Below, one piece after another: positions 1 through 7,609 of a stretch of DNA of 34,625 bases. The DNA is from JBJXFY01 sp046155815. Lineage in GTDB: Bacteria > Verrucomicrobiota > Verrucomicrobiia > Limisphaerales > CAIMTB01. A program made the position numbers and the translations under genes. Positions within the stretch are counted from its first letter, which is position 1. Each line of letters opens with the position of its first letter. The notes under the pieces were generated by a model. That model was not told the origin of the DNA, did no database searches, and was given only the letters and a program-made list of their open reading frames with translations. The DNA lies in NCBI GenBank assembly GCA_046155815.1, contig JBJXFY010000293.1:1-34625 (forward strand), read 5' to 3'.

Positions 1-23
1 TCCGAGGCCGGCGCAGAATCCGG

Positions 24-51
24 CCGCCCGCGTTCTGGCCGCCACGGGCGG
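24..51 (-). terminator. Possible hairpin terminator after the integrase
   Basis: A perfect 7-bp inverted repeat (CCGCCCG at 24-30, CGGGCGG at 45-51, 14-nt loop) lies just past the integrase stop codon. There is no T-tract, so it is only a weak candidate for an end-of-transcript hairpin, and inverted repeats are common in DNA this rich in GC. Confidence 0.25.
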
Positions 52-53
52 AG

Positions 54-1259
54 CTAGGCGTCACGGGCCTGACGCCGCCGACCGCGCGACGCGGCTGCCG
101 CGTCAGGCTTTATCTTGCCCGGCATCGCCGCCGCCTCGATGCCCGGCAGCGCCGTGATCGCCTTCTTCAGCGGGTCCACGTTCAGGTGGGTGTACTTGGC
201 GTGGATGTCCCGGGACGAGTGGCCGGTGAGCCGCATCCGCACCTCCTCCGCAATCCCCGCGTTGGCCAGCAGCGAGTTGAAGCTGTGCCGCAGCGAGTGG
301 AACGACCGCCGCGCGAAACGGTTCGTCCCCTTCCCCTGCACGATCATCGGGTCCAGCCCCGCCCGGATCACGATCCGGTTGAAGCCGCCGCTCAGCCCGT
401 GGTTGCCGCCCGAGGTCTTGCCCGCCAGCGACGGGCACAGCGGGCCTTTGGCATGAAACGTGGACAGGTGGTCGAGGTGCCGCAGCAGCTCGAAATGGAC
501 CGGCACCACCACCTTCTTCCCCGTCTTCTGCTGCTCGTACACGATCACCCCGCGCTCCGCGTTCACGTTGTCCCAGGTCAGCCGGACGCAGTCCCCCTGC
601 CGCGCCCCGAGGTAGTAGCCCAGCAGGATCAGCGTCTGCCAGTCGAGGTTGGGGGCGGCGGCGACCAGCTTGTGAACTTCCTCCGGCGTGAACACCTCCC
701 GCTCGCTCGACGTGTCCCGCGGCAGCCGCACCGCCGGCACCGGGTTGAGGTCGAGGTAGCCGTACCGCGCCGCCCGGCCCAGCGCCGTGCCCAGGGTCTT
801 CACGTCCACGATCACCGTCTTGGGCGCGACGCCCTCCTCCTGCCGCCGGACCATGAACTGCTCGATGTGCCGCGGCGTGAGCGCCCGCAGCGGATGCTGC
901 GCCACCGGGCCGAGGCCCTCGAGGAACAGACGCACGGTGTGCGCGTAGCGCAGCGCGCTGCGTTCGGTGATCCGCTTCCGCATCACCCCCTGCCACTCGG
1001 CGAAGTACGAGGCCACCGTCGGGCAGGGCAGGGCCTCCCCCATCACCTCGCGGCTCACCTGGTTGACGACCTGCTGGAACTGGAAGGTCGAGGCGACGCC
1101 GTCGCGGGCGAGGCGCTCGACGCGCTCCCACTCGATGGCCATCCTGAGCGCGGCGGCCTTGTCCTCGGTCTTGGTGGACTTCTTGACCTGGCGGCCGTCG
1201 CGGCTGGTGTAGCAGGCGTACCAGAAGCGCGACTTGGGATGGCGGGCGAGCGAGGACAT
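54..1259 (-). CDS. Tyrosine recombinase (phage/ICE-type integrase)
   Basis: A 401-residue site-specific recombinase. The C-terminal catalytic domain (about 185-375) shows the full tyrosine-recombinase set: Arg220 in GARQGD, Lys245 in the beta-hairpin QKTGKK, His321 and Arg324 in HSLRH, His347 in GHSS, and the nucleophile Tyr356 in KYTH. Residues 80-180 fit a SAM-like core-binding domain. The N-terminal 60 residues, rich in basic and aromatic residues (RFWYACYTSRDGR), fit an arm-binding domain. The ATG start sits 18 bases from a tandem GTAAGAATAAA repeat and about 110 bases from a tRNA-Gly 3' fragment, the usual position of an integrase beside its attachment site. The gene reads away from that site, so its own element should extend to the left, beyond the window. 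It appears intact. Which att site it acts on is inferred. Confidence 0.93.
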   Translation of the reverse strand: MSSLARHPKSRFWYACYTSRDGRQVKKSTKTEDKAAALRMAIEWERVERLARDGVASTFQFQQVVNQVSREVMGEALPCPTVASYFAEWQGVMRKRITERSALRYAHTVRLFLEGLGPVAQHPLRALTPRHIEQFMVRRQEEGVAPKTVIVDVKTLGTALGRAARYGYLDLNPVPAVRLPRDTSSEREVFTPEEVHKLVAAAPNLDWQTLILLGYYLGARQGDCVRLTWDNVNAERGVIVYEQQKTGKKVVVPVHFELLRHLDHLSTFHAKGPLCPSLAGKTSGGNHGLSGGFNRIVIRAGLDPMIVQGKGTNRFARRSFHSLRHSFNSLLANAGIAEEVRMRLTGHSSRDIHAKYTHLNVDPLKKAITALPGIEAAAMPGKIKPDAAAASRGRRRQARDA

Positions 1260-1277
1260 GGCGCGGTTGGTTTGGCG

Positions 1278-1300
1278 GTAAGAATAAAAGTAAGAATAAA
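1278..1300 (+). repeat. Tandem 11-bp direct repeat, candidate integrase arm-type sites
   Basis: GTAAGAATAAA occurs twice, at 1278-1288 and 1290-1300, with a 12-bp period. It is strikingly AT-rich for this DNA and lies between the integrase start codon and the tRNA fragment. A related sequence, inverted, is at 34513-34529 beside the second tRNA copy. Short direct repeats flanking the core are typical arm-type binding sites of tyrosine integrases. The binding role is inferred from position and repetition. Confidence 0.55.
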
Positions 1301-1370
1301 CGGCTCAAGTTCTTTCGACCCAAGACCCTGAAAATGTGGCATTTATCCAAGTGAAAGTGCCGGAATCTCA

Positions 1371-1426
1371 ACGAGGGTTCGATTCCCTTCACCCGCTCCA
1401 AACTTCGGCGTTCTGTCCCCGCAATG
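1371..1426 (+). other. tRNA-Gly 3' fragment plus downstream bases: att-like core
   Basis: Bases 1371-1400 are the last 30 bases of a tRNA: T stem GAGGG/CCCTT around the loop TTCGATT, acceptor strand CACCCGC, discriminator T and encoded CCA. The implied acceptor start GCGGGTG and discriminator U fit tRNA-Gly. No D arm, anticodon arm or GCGGGTG lies upstream, so this is a fragment and not a gene. The 30 bases are identical to the reverse complement of 34596-34625. The match continues through base 1426 with one substitution and one missing C. This is the signature of an integration core in a tRNA 3' end. Confidence 0.8.
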
Positions 1427-1651
1427 AACTGTGCGCTTCACGGCGCTTCCAAGGCGCCGCAATGGCAGCCTTTTGCCCTCGGCGGCAACGCCGACGAAAC
1501 CCTTGGAGTTGCGGTGCCGCGACCCATGGCTGGCGGGGACGGGCAACGACACATCGGACTCACACGGCTGCCACGCGGCCCAGCCGGTACCGGCAGGATG
1601 CCGGCGACACGCTGGCCGAGCCAAAGGACGACGTGACGAAGTAGTCGTCGC
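1427..1651. other. Non-coding stretch downstream of the att-like core
   Basis: I see no credible gene between the att-like core and the end of the purine operon. Short open frames here look like chance frames, and those crossing the tRNA fragment are artefacts. The stretch holds a perfect 12-bp palindrome, GCCGGTACCGGC, at 1583-1594, and a 6-bp inverted repeat (GACGAC at 1627-1632, GTCGTC at 1644-1649). Confidence 0.5.
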
Positions 1652-1666
1652 GCCGGAACAACCGGC
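1652..1666 (-). terminator. Possible hairpin at the end of the leftmost purine operon
   Basis: GCCGG (1652-1656) and CCGGC (1662-1666) form a 5-bp stem with a 5-nt loop, starting 9 bases past the stop codon of the nucleosidase-like gene on the minus strand. A second 6-bp inverted repeat (1627-1649) follows. Neither is followed by a run of T, so termination here is a weak inference. Confidence 0.3.
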
Positions 1667-1674
1667 ATCCGCGT

Positions 1675-2733
1675 TCAACGGCGGGTCGTTTCGGCGGTTC
1701 CTCCCTGCCACTGCGGGATCTTCCGGAGGATTTCCGCCAGTACGAGCGACGCGTGGCGGGAGACGGGCACCTCGGTTGTGTCGGCGTCGTTCACGCCCTC
1801 CTGCCCGCCAGCGAGGTCGCTAAGCGAGCGCACGATGAGAAAGGGCACGCGGTTGACCCAGCAGACCTGCGCGATGGCGGTGGATTCCATGTCGAGGCAT
1901 TCGGCCCGCCACACTTGGAATGTCCATTTCCGGTACTCGCGGTTGTCCATGAACACGGGGCCCGCGATGCCGTTCCCTCCGACTGACACGGTGTTCGTCC
2001 GGCCGCGTGACACGAGTGGAGGCGTCGCCGACAGGGCGCGTCGCGCGGCGTCCAGCAGCGCGGGGTCGGCGGCGAAGGATGCCTGCTTGGCCGGCGTTCC
2101 CATGCCTTCGCGCACGGCCCAGACGTGGTCGGGGAAGATGAAGCCGAAGTTCGTGTAGGGCGGCGTGAAGTACTGCGGCAAAACCCAGCCGGAGCCGTCG
2201 GGCTTGGGGTTCGCGTACACGGCCTCGCTGTGGTGGAACCAGCGTTCCGGGATCACCACGTCGCCGATGTGGTGGGCGGGATTGATGCCGCCGGCGATGC
2301 CGGCGAAGAACACGGCGCGCACCGGGAAGCGCTCGAGCGCAAACTGCGTGGTCATGGCCGCGTTCACCATGCTGACGCCGCTCGGGAAGAGGAGCAGGTC
2401 ATGCCCGGCGAAGCGGACGTGCTTGAAGGTTATGCCGTTCAGGTTCGTCACGGCGACCAGCTCCCCGCCGGCGAGCAGCGCGGACTCGTTGGCCTTCGTC
2501 TCGACGGAGTAGGCCGAAAGCACGGCGAGGAAGCCGGCGGGCGGGGCGAAGGCGCGCGGCGCGTCGGCGGGAGGGCGAGAGACGCAGCCGGGGAGGAGGC
2601 TCCAAGCGCAAAGCGCAACACCCCCAAGAAGCAACAAGGGCCATGGTCCGCGGTGGCGGCGCGCTTGACTTGGAGCTTTGTCCCCTGGGGCCTGTCCCGA
2701 GCTTTGAGCTTTGAGTTCTGTGCTTCCCATCAT
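1675..2733 (-). CDS. Lipoprotein of the MTA/SAH nucleosidase (PNP_UDP_1) family
   Basis: A 352-residue phosphorylase-superfamily protein. The core carries FFAGIAGGINP with GDVVIP shortly after, and near the C-terminus LDMESTAIAQVC and IVRSLSDLAG, matching the substrate-binding Met-Glu and catalytic Asp of MTA/SAH nucleosidases. The N-terminus is not cytosolic: a basic stretch is followed by a hydrophobic segment and a lipobox LLPGC with Cys50, so it is predicted to be lipid-anchored. Known relatives cut the N-glycosidic bond of purine nucleosides, and the context suggests the same here. The start chosen is the first ATG of ATGATGG, which overlaps the permease stop codon (translational coupling). 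An in-frame start 24 bases earlier is possible. It is the last gene of its operon. The exact substrate is unknown. Confidence 0.88.
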   Translation of the reverse strand: MMGSTELKAQSSGQAPGDKAPSQARRHRGPWPLLLLGGVALCAWSLLPGCVSRPPADAPRAFAPPAGFLAVLSAYSVETKANESALLAGGELVAVTNLNGITFKHVRFAGHDLLLFPSGVSMVNAAMTTQFALERFPVRAVFFAGIAGGINPAHHIGDVVIPERWFHHSEAVYANPKPDGSGWVLPQYFTPPYTNFGFIFPDHVWAVREGMGTPAKQASFAADPALLDAARRALSATPPLVSRGRTNTVSVGGNGIAGPVFMDNREYRKWTFQVWRAECLDMESTAIAQVCWVNRVPFLIVRSLSDLAGGQEGVNDADTTEVPVSRHASLVLAEILRKIPQWQGGTAETTRR

Positions 2734-4058
2734 TTGAAAACGAGGTGCGCCAAACACAGCGCCCCGATCACGTACGCAAGCGGCGTCACCTCGCGGCCGC
2801 GGCCGCAGCCGAGCATGAACGCGACGTACACGACGAAGCCAACCGCAATGCCCTCGGCGATGCTGAAGCTAAGCGGCATCACGAGCATGGTGGTCACGGC
2901 GGGCACGGCCTTGGCGAAGTCCCGAAGGTCCAGCTCGGCCACGCTCTGCATCATGAAGATGCCGACGATGACGAGCGCGGGCGCGGTGGCCGCTGCGGGG
3001 ATGATGGCGATGAGCGGGTTGAAGAACAGCGCCAGCAGGAAGCACGCGCTGACGGTCAACGCCGTGAGCCCGGTGCGCCCACCGGCCTCGACACCCGCCG
3101 CGGACTCGATGTAGCTCGTGACCGTGGACGTGCCGAGCGTGGCGCCGGCCATCGCGGCCGTCGCGTCGGCGGTGAGCGCGCGGCCGATCTTCGGGAGGCT
3201 GCCCTGCGCGTCGAGCAGGCCGGCGCGCTGACAGACGCCGATGAGCGTGCCCATGTTGTCGAAGAGGTCCACGAACAGCAGCGCCAGCACGATGGGCAGG
3301 CACACGCGCCAGTGCGCCCAGAAGTAGCCAAGGTCGAGCTGCAGGAAGGTCGGAGCCAGCGAGGCGGGCGAGGCGACGAGGCCCGCGGGCATGGGCGTGA
3401 TGGGCGCCGACATGCCATCGGCGTTCGTCGTCTTCAGGAACAGCCCCGCCACCGTGAGCGCCAGCACGCCGAGGATGATCGCCCCCGGCACCTTGCGCCA
3501 CACGAGCACGGCCGTGAGCACGAGGCCGCCGAGCACCAGCAGCGGCGCGGGCTGGTGGAAGTCGCCCAGCGTCACGAAGGTCGCCGGGTTCGCCACGATG
3601 ACCCCGCCGCCCTTCAGCCCAATGAAGGCGATGAACAGCCCGATGCCGCAGGTGATGGCCAGCTTCAGCTCGTGGGGGATGGCCTCCAGCAGCCTCCGTC
3701 GGATGCCCGTGACCGAGAGCACGAAGAAGAGTGCGCCGCTGTAGAACACGAGGCCCAGTGCGCCCTGCCACGGGATCTTCAGCGCGCCGCAGACAGTGAA
3801 GGCGAAGAAGGCGTTGATGCCCATGCCCGGCGCGAGGGCGATGGGGTAGTTCGTCATCAGCGCCATCACAGCCGTCATCAATGCCGAGGCGAGCGCCGTC
3901 GCGGTGATCAGCGCGCCCCGGTCCATACCCGAGGCGCTGAGGATGCCGGGGTTTACGGCAAGAATGTAGGCCATCGCAGCGAAGGTCGTCAGGCCGGCCA
4001 CGAACTCCCGGCGAACGCTGGTCCGCTGCCCGTCGAGGTCGAAGAGGCGGTTCAGCAT
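2730..4058 (-). CDS. AzgA/PbuG-type purine base permease (NCS2 family, COG2252)
   Basis: A 442-residue polytopic inner-membrane protein with about 12-14 hydrophobic segments. The N-terminus (FDLDGQRTSVRREFVAGLTT), the APGMGINAFFAF segment and the KLAITCGIGLFIAFIGLKGG segment are characteristic of the AzgA-like hypoxanthine/adenine/guanine permeases, as opposed to UraA/XanQ relatives. The likely role is proton-coupled import of purine bases freed in the periplasm by its neighbours. Its ATG lies 4 bases from the adenosine deaminase stop, with AGGA just upstream as a ribosome-binding site. The family call is firm; which base is preferred cannot be read from the sequence. Confidence 0.92.
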   Translation of the reverse strand: MLNRLFDLDGQRTSVRREFVAGLTTFAAMAYILAVNPGILSASGMDRGALITATALASALMTAVMALMTNYPIALAPGMGINAFFAFTVCGALKIPWQGALGLVFYSGALFFVLSVTGIRRRLLEAIPHELKLAITCGIGLFIAFIGLKGGGVIVANPATFVTLGDFHQPAPLLVLGGLVLTAVLVWRKVPGAIILGVLALTVAGLFLKTTNADGMSAPITPMPAGLVASPASLAPTFLQLDLGYFWAHWRVCLPIVLALLFVDLFDNMGTLIGVCQRAGLLDAQGSLPKIGRALTADATAAMAGATLGTSTVTSYIESAAGVEAGGRTGLTALTVSACFLLALFFNPLIAIIPAAATAPALVIVGIFMMQSVAELDLRDFAKAVPAVTTMLVMPLSFSIAEGIAVGFVVYVAFMLGCGRGREVTPLAYVIGALCLAHLVFK

Positions 4059-4062
4059 GGTC

Positions 4063-5493
4063 CTAGAACTGGATCCCCCAACGCCGCCTCGCGAAGCCGT
4101 ACGCCACCGGCCTCACCGCGCCGAGCGCCTCCGACCAGTCCTCCCCGGCGAAACGCCGCTCGAATGCGGCCAGATCGCCCTCGAACTCAGCCATCATCCG
4201 AGACTTCAGCGCCGGGTCCGCAAACGACCACTTCAGTGAGTCGCGGCTGAGCTGGGTGATCTCCTGCCAGGTCAGGTTGAACTCGGTCACGGCGGTCATG
4301 AACTCGTCCGTCATCGTTGAGTCCCACATGCCGGAGTCATCGGTGGACAGCCCGCACGGGATGCCCAGCCGCAGCATCTCAGGGAAGTGGTGCTGGGCGA
4401 AGTTCGTGACATACTCGAGCAGCAGGTTGCTCACGAGGTTGATCTCGATGAAGGCGATCCCGGAGCGCAGGTGAAGCACGAGGTCCCCGTCCGTGAGGAC
4501 GTTGTTGCCGTGGCCGAGGCGGGTCGCGCCGAGCAGCAGGGTATCGCGCATATGGGCATTCGGTTCGTCCACTTCCCCGGCGTGGATGGCGAGGCCGATG
4601 CCGAAATGCCGGTGCCGCATACGGCGGTAGGTGTCGAGGAAGCGCCGCGGGTGTCCTTTGTCATTGTCCTCGCGGCCGGCCATGTTGATCCCCACCCACT
4701 GGTCCCGGTGGCTCGACACCCATTCGTAGGCCTGCTCGACGCGCTTCTCGGCCAGCGGCAGGAACCGCAGCACGACGAACTGGAAGCGCATCGTGACGCC
4801 TGTCGCCAGCGCGTCCGGCTGCGCCAGACGGCGGCGCATCAGGCCCTCGCCCGCTTCCGGATCAAGCGCCGTGCCGTCGGGTGCGGTGAACAGGTCGGGG
4901 ATGGACTGCGACTCGATGTAGCGGACGCCCTCCGCACCGTAGCGCTTCATGGTTTCATAGGTCATCTCCGTCGCGATGTGGTGATCGCGTCCAAGCGCCC
5001 CAAGCCGTGGCCATATCTGTTCGAAGAACTCCTCGCGCCCCTCGCCCGGCGCGTCGAGGCGGAGTGAGTTGATGAATTCCTGGCGCTGGGTCGAGGTGAG
5101 CTGCGAAAGCTCGGCGTATTCCCCCTGTGCGCACCCCGGAAGTGTCTGCCAGGCCGTCGCGGAGATGGTGGTGAACTTGCGCCAGTCGCTGGGCTCATCC
5201 TCGCAGTTTCCGGCGCGAAGGCGCGTATAAAACCGGCTTCCGTTCACGGTCGCGGCGTTGGTGGCGACTCGGTAGAGATCCTCGATGCGCCAGCAGCCGG
5301 CACCGTGATGGTGCAGATCCGCTCCCTTCGGCATCGCGTAAAGGAATCTGTAGAGCTGCGCCGGCGTCGCGTTCGTCTTGAAGACCTCGAAGCGCGCGGC
5401 GAAATCGGCGGCGCCAACGTCCGCAACCAGCGCACGTACTATGCCCAGCACAAGGCCCAGCTCGGCCAGCTTGAGATGCTTCATCCGCATCAT
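4063..5493 (-). CDS. Secreted adenosine deaminase (ADGF-like)
   Basis: A 476-residue member of the adenosine/AMP deaminase family, longer than cytosolic bacterial Add (about 330-340) and close to the extracellular ADGF/ADA2 type. Metal and catalytic motifs are present: LHHH (His61-His63), HAGE, RLGHGNNV and the STDDSGMWD segment. It would deaminate adenosine to inosine. The start chosen is the first ATG of ATGATG at 5493, preceded by GAGG at 5-nt spacing. It begins a hydrophobic leader (LAELGLVLGIVRALVADVGA), so export to the periplasm is predicted. A TTG at 5538 overlapping the upstream stop would add 15 residues and bury the signal. It sits between the PNP-like enzyme and the purine permease, which suits periplasmic nucleoside breakdown. 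Confidence 0.9.
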   Translation of the reverse strand: MMRMKHLKLAELGLVLGIVRALVADVGAADFAARFEVFKTNATPAQLYRFLYAMPKGADLHHHGAGCWRIEDLYRVATNAATVNGSRFYTRLRAGNCEDEPSDWRKFTTISATAWQTLPGCAQGEYAELSQLTSTQRQEFINSLRLDAPGEGREEFFEQIWPRLGALGRDHHIATEMTYETMKRYGAEGVRYIESQSIPDLFTAPDGTALDPEAGEGLMRRRLAQPDALATGVTMRFQFVVLRFLPLAEKRVEQAYEWVSSHRDQWVGINMAGREDNDKGHPRRFLDTYRRMRHRHFGIGLAIHAGEVDEPNAHMRDTLLLGATRLGHGNNVLTDGDLVLHLRSGIAFIEINLVSNLLLEYVTNFAQHHFPEMLRLGIPCGLSTDDSGMWDSTMTDEFMTAVTEFNLTWQEITQLSRDSLKWSFADPALKSRMMAEFEGDLAAFERRFAGEDWSEALGAVRPVAYGFARRRWGIQF

Positions 5494-5534
5494 CGGTACC
5501 TCATCGTCACGTTGCGGCGCGGAACTGGACAAGG

Positions 5535-6482
5535 TCAATCGTCCTTCGGCTCCGACGTCATCTCCGGATGCAGCCGCTGTTCATCACCAGAACGCTTCAC
5601 CCCCGCCGGGATCGCCGCGATGCGCGGAAGCGACCTGAAAAGGATCTCCAGGCACAGCGGGTTCATCCGCGGATACACGCCCGCCAGTTCCTCCCAGGTC
5701 CAAGGCGCGATGCCTTCGGCCGGGTTCGAGACGACAATCACGCAGGCATAGTGCATCCCTAGCTGGCGGGCATAGGTGATCTCCGTGCCGACATTCAAGG
5801 TCACCACGTCACCGCCGATCAGCCTGAAGTGCTGAATCTCACTCACCGTCTCGAACCGCGCGCCGCCAGCCTGCACCACGACGCCGCGGTCGAAGACGTT
5901 GATGTCGGCAAGGGCCGGACTACCGCGCACGGACTTGAGAATCTCATCGAAGAGAATTTGCCGCAGCAGCGGGTCCATGGGCGGGTTGAAGCGCGGAATG
6001 CCCGCGGGCGGGTTCGGCAGGCCTTCCATCGGAACGTACTTTGGTCGGTCATGGTTGAAGTCCATGAAGTCACTGGGAACCAGCAGGTCGAAGGTTTTCG
6101 TCAGCGGGTTGATCCCGCCGGCAGTGGCCCCGCCGACGATCTCCTTCACCCCAAGCTGCGCCAGCGCGTGCCAGGTCTGCGTCCAGTGCCCCTTCCTGCC
6201 TACGTACCCGTGGTTGGGAACGTAATAGAACGGAACCCCGTTCGTCTCGCCGTAGTAGATGGGAGGCGAGTCGCCCAGCGGGGTCGGAACGATGAAGTTG
6301 GTCCGCAGCACGCCGCTCAGGCTCAGCGCGTCGTTGATGAACGTTCCGCCGACAATGGCGATTCGCGCCTGGGGCCGTTCAGCGGCCGGTGTTAACTGCA
6401 TGCTCGCGCAGAACATGCCGACCCGCAAAAGGCCCCATACAGCCTCGCGCGCTTGGGAACTGCGGTGGTCGGAATGACCCAT
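5535..6482 (-). CDS. Secreted MTAP/PNP-like nucleoside phosphorylase family protein
   Basis: A 315-residue protein of the MTAP/PNP branch of the phosphorylase superfamily: ARIAIVGGTF at the start of the fold, PTPLGDSPP, the PNHGYVGRKGHW stretch (His91), EIVGGATAGGINP and a C-terminal VTLNVGTEITYARQLG block in place of the usual methionine-containing site. A hydrophobic N-terminal segment (VWGLLRVGMFCASMQL) suggests export, unusual for a phosphate-dependent enzyme. It may use phosphate or water; the sequence does not decide. The ATG follows the NUP stop after one base, so the two genes are tightly linked. A later start at Met23 is possible but would weaken the signal. Likely substrates are inosine, guanosine or methylthioadenosine, inferred from family and neighbours. 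Confidence 0.83.
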   Translation of the reverse strand: MGHSDHRSSQAREAVWGLLRVGMFCASMQLTPAAERPQARIAIVGGTFINDALSLSGVLRTNFIVPTPLGDSPPIYYGETNGVPFYYVPNHGYVGRKGHWTQTWHALAQLGVKEIVGGATAGGINPLTKTFDLLVPSDFMDFNHDRPKYVPMEGLPNPPAGIPRFNPPMDPLLRQILFDEILKSVRGSPALADINVFDRGVVVQAGGARFETVSEIQHFRLIGGDVVTLNVGTEITYARQLGMHYACVIVVSNPAEGIAPWTWEELAGVYPRMNPLCLEILFRSLPRIAAIPAGVKRSGDEQRLHPEMTSEPKDD

Positions 6483-6483
6483 G

Positions 6484-7539
6484 TCAGCGCGGCGTCTGGC
6501 CGGAGTAGCGTTCCCAGCCTGCTATGAGTTCCCTCACCACCCTGCTTCCCGCGAGATAGGCGGACTCGAGGGCCGGTTCCGTGCCGCTGTACTCCTCGGT
6601 CATGCTTTCGGCAGAGGTCTGTCCGGGATGAGGTCCGCTGTAGTTGCTGCCGGCGCGGAGGAAGAGAACGCGCTGGAAGTCCACCCTGCCCAGCGACGCG
6701 AGCCGCTCCAGCGCCGCCGCGAGGCCCTGATCCTCCATGTTCGTCATGACGAAGTCACCCACGCCGCCGGTGTGCAGCCTGGTCCAGTCGTTGGCCCACC
6801 GGGTCATCACGGCACCATGCCAGTAGCGGCAGGAGCCGAGGCTCTCGCCCAGCAGGACGCGCGGCGGGGCCGCCCCGGCGGGCGAATTGGTGAAGCGGGC
6901 GCGATGCTGACGGGCGGCCTCGGTCTCCGGGATAACGGTGTCCTTCGTGAGCGAGTAGGCCCAGTTTACGAGGCCGGGATTGAGCTTCCACGCCACCGGC
7001 TTCGGCAACCATGGGGCGTCCTTGGCGATCTCGTTCGGCCGCTTGCCACCGATCGGCACCAGGCCGTATGGCCAGTCCGCCGGGGCCTCGCGCGAGTCAA
7101 TCTCGTACGCGATGTCACCATCCACGACCCAGCGCGCCCACGCGGAACTGCCCACGCTGGCGTTATCCGCGTCCACACCGGCGATACCATTCACGATCCA
7201 GTAGGATTTCCGGAAATCAAGGCGGGGATCCTGAGCCAGGAGCATGAGTTGCAGGCCGGCGCGGACGGTCGTGCCGCTGACCACGCCCAGGATCTCGCCG
7301 TTCGAGTAGCGTACCGGGCGATCCACGCCGGGAACGACAAGTGAGTTGGTGAGCTGAAGGCGCTCTACCCAGTACTGGAACTCACCCGGCTTGTCGCCGG
7401 TGTCAGCCCCGATCTCGAACGTGGCGACCAAGACAACTTTGGGCCGGATCACCTCCGGTCCGGCCCAGGTTCCCGCCGGCAAGATCAATGCCTGGGCGAG
7501 CAGCAGACCGCAGAAGCGCCTACGAAGGGAGGGCGGCAT
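6484..7539 (-). CDS. NUP-family protein ('purine nucleoside permease'), secreted
   Basis: A 351-residue protein of the NUP family (PF06516). It has a clear Sec signal (MPPSLRRRFCGLLLAQ to about TWA) followed by KVVLVATFEIGADTGDKPG, GVVSGTT, WIVNGIAGVDADNASVGS and ARWVVDGDIAYEID, which recall the GIAG and base-binding regions of nucleoside phosphorylases. The family is named as a permease after a yeast protein, but apart from the signal I see no transmembrane segment here. A soluble periplasmic enzyme or binding protein is more likely than a channel. It lies directly between a TonB receptor (70-base gap) and the MTAP-like gene. The family call is firm; the activity is inferred. Confidence 0.85.
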   Translation of the reverse strand: MPPSLRRRFCGLLLAQALILPAGTWAGPEVIRPKVVLVATFEIGADTGDKPGEFQYWVERLQLTNSLVVPGVDRPVRYSNGEILGVVSGTTVRAGLQLMLLAQDPRLDFRKSYWIVNGIAGVDADNASVGSSAWARWVVDGDIAYEIDSREAPADWPYGLVPIGGKRPNEIAKDAPWLPKPVAWKLNPGLVNWAYSLTKDTVIPETEAARQHRARFTNSPAGAAPPRVLLGESLGSCRYWHGAVMTRWANDWTRLHTGGVGDFVMTNMEDQGLAAALERLASLGRVDFQRVLFLRAGSNYSGPHPGQTSAESMTEEYSGTEPALESAYLAGSRVVRELIAGWERYSGQTPR

Positions 7540-7609
7540 GGGGAGCAGGGCCGAAACGAGACGTCTGATCTTGGGGACAAGGCGGGCTCCGACCGTCCCG
7601 GCCAGGCGG

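Noticed and set aside
186..1331. Long plus-strand reading frame opposite the integrase (381 residues)
   Set aside because: Arg/His/Pro-rich with no motif. It is a shadow of the integrase, whose full catalytic set is on the other strand.
1336..1400. A complete tRNA gene at the left repeat
   Set aside because: Only the T arm, acceptor 3' strand and CCA are present. No D arm, anticodon arm or GCGGGTG start lies upstream.
103..1711. Minus-strand frames crossing the tRNA fragment (with VKGIEPS- or GEGNRTLV-like peptides)
   Set aside because: These peptides are the well-known artefact of translating a tRNA T arm. One frame shadows the integrase and the others lack any domain.
2745..4250. 501-residue plus-strand frame opposite the AzgA permease
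   Set aside because: Highly charged, Arg/His/Glu/Asp-rich antisense frame of a GC-rich membrane protein gene, with no recognisable domain.
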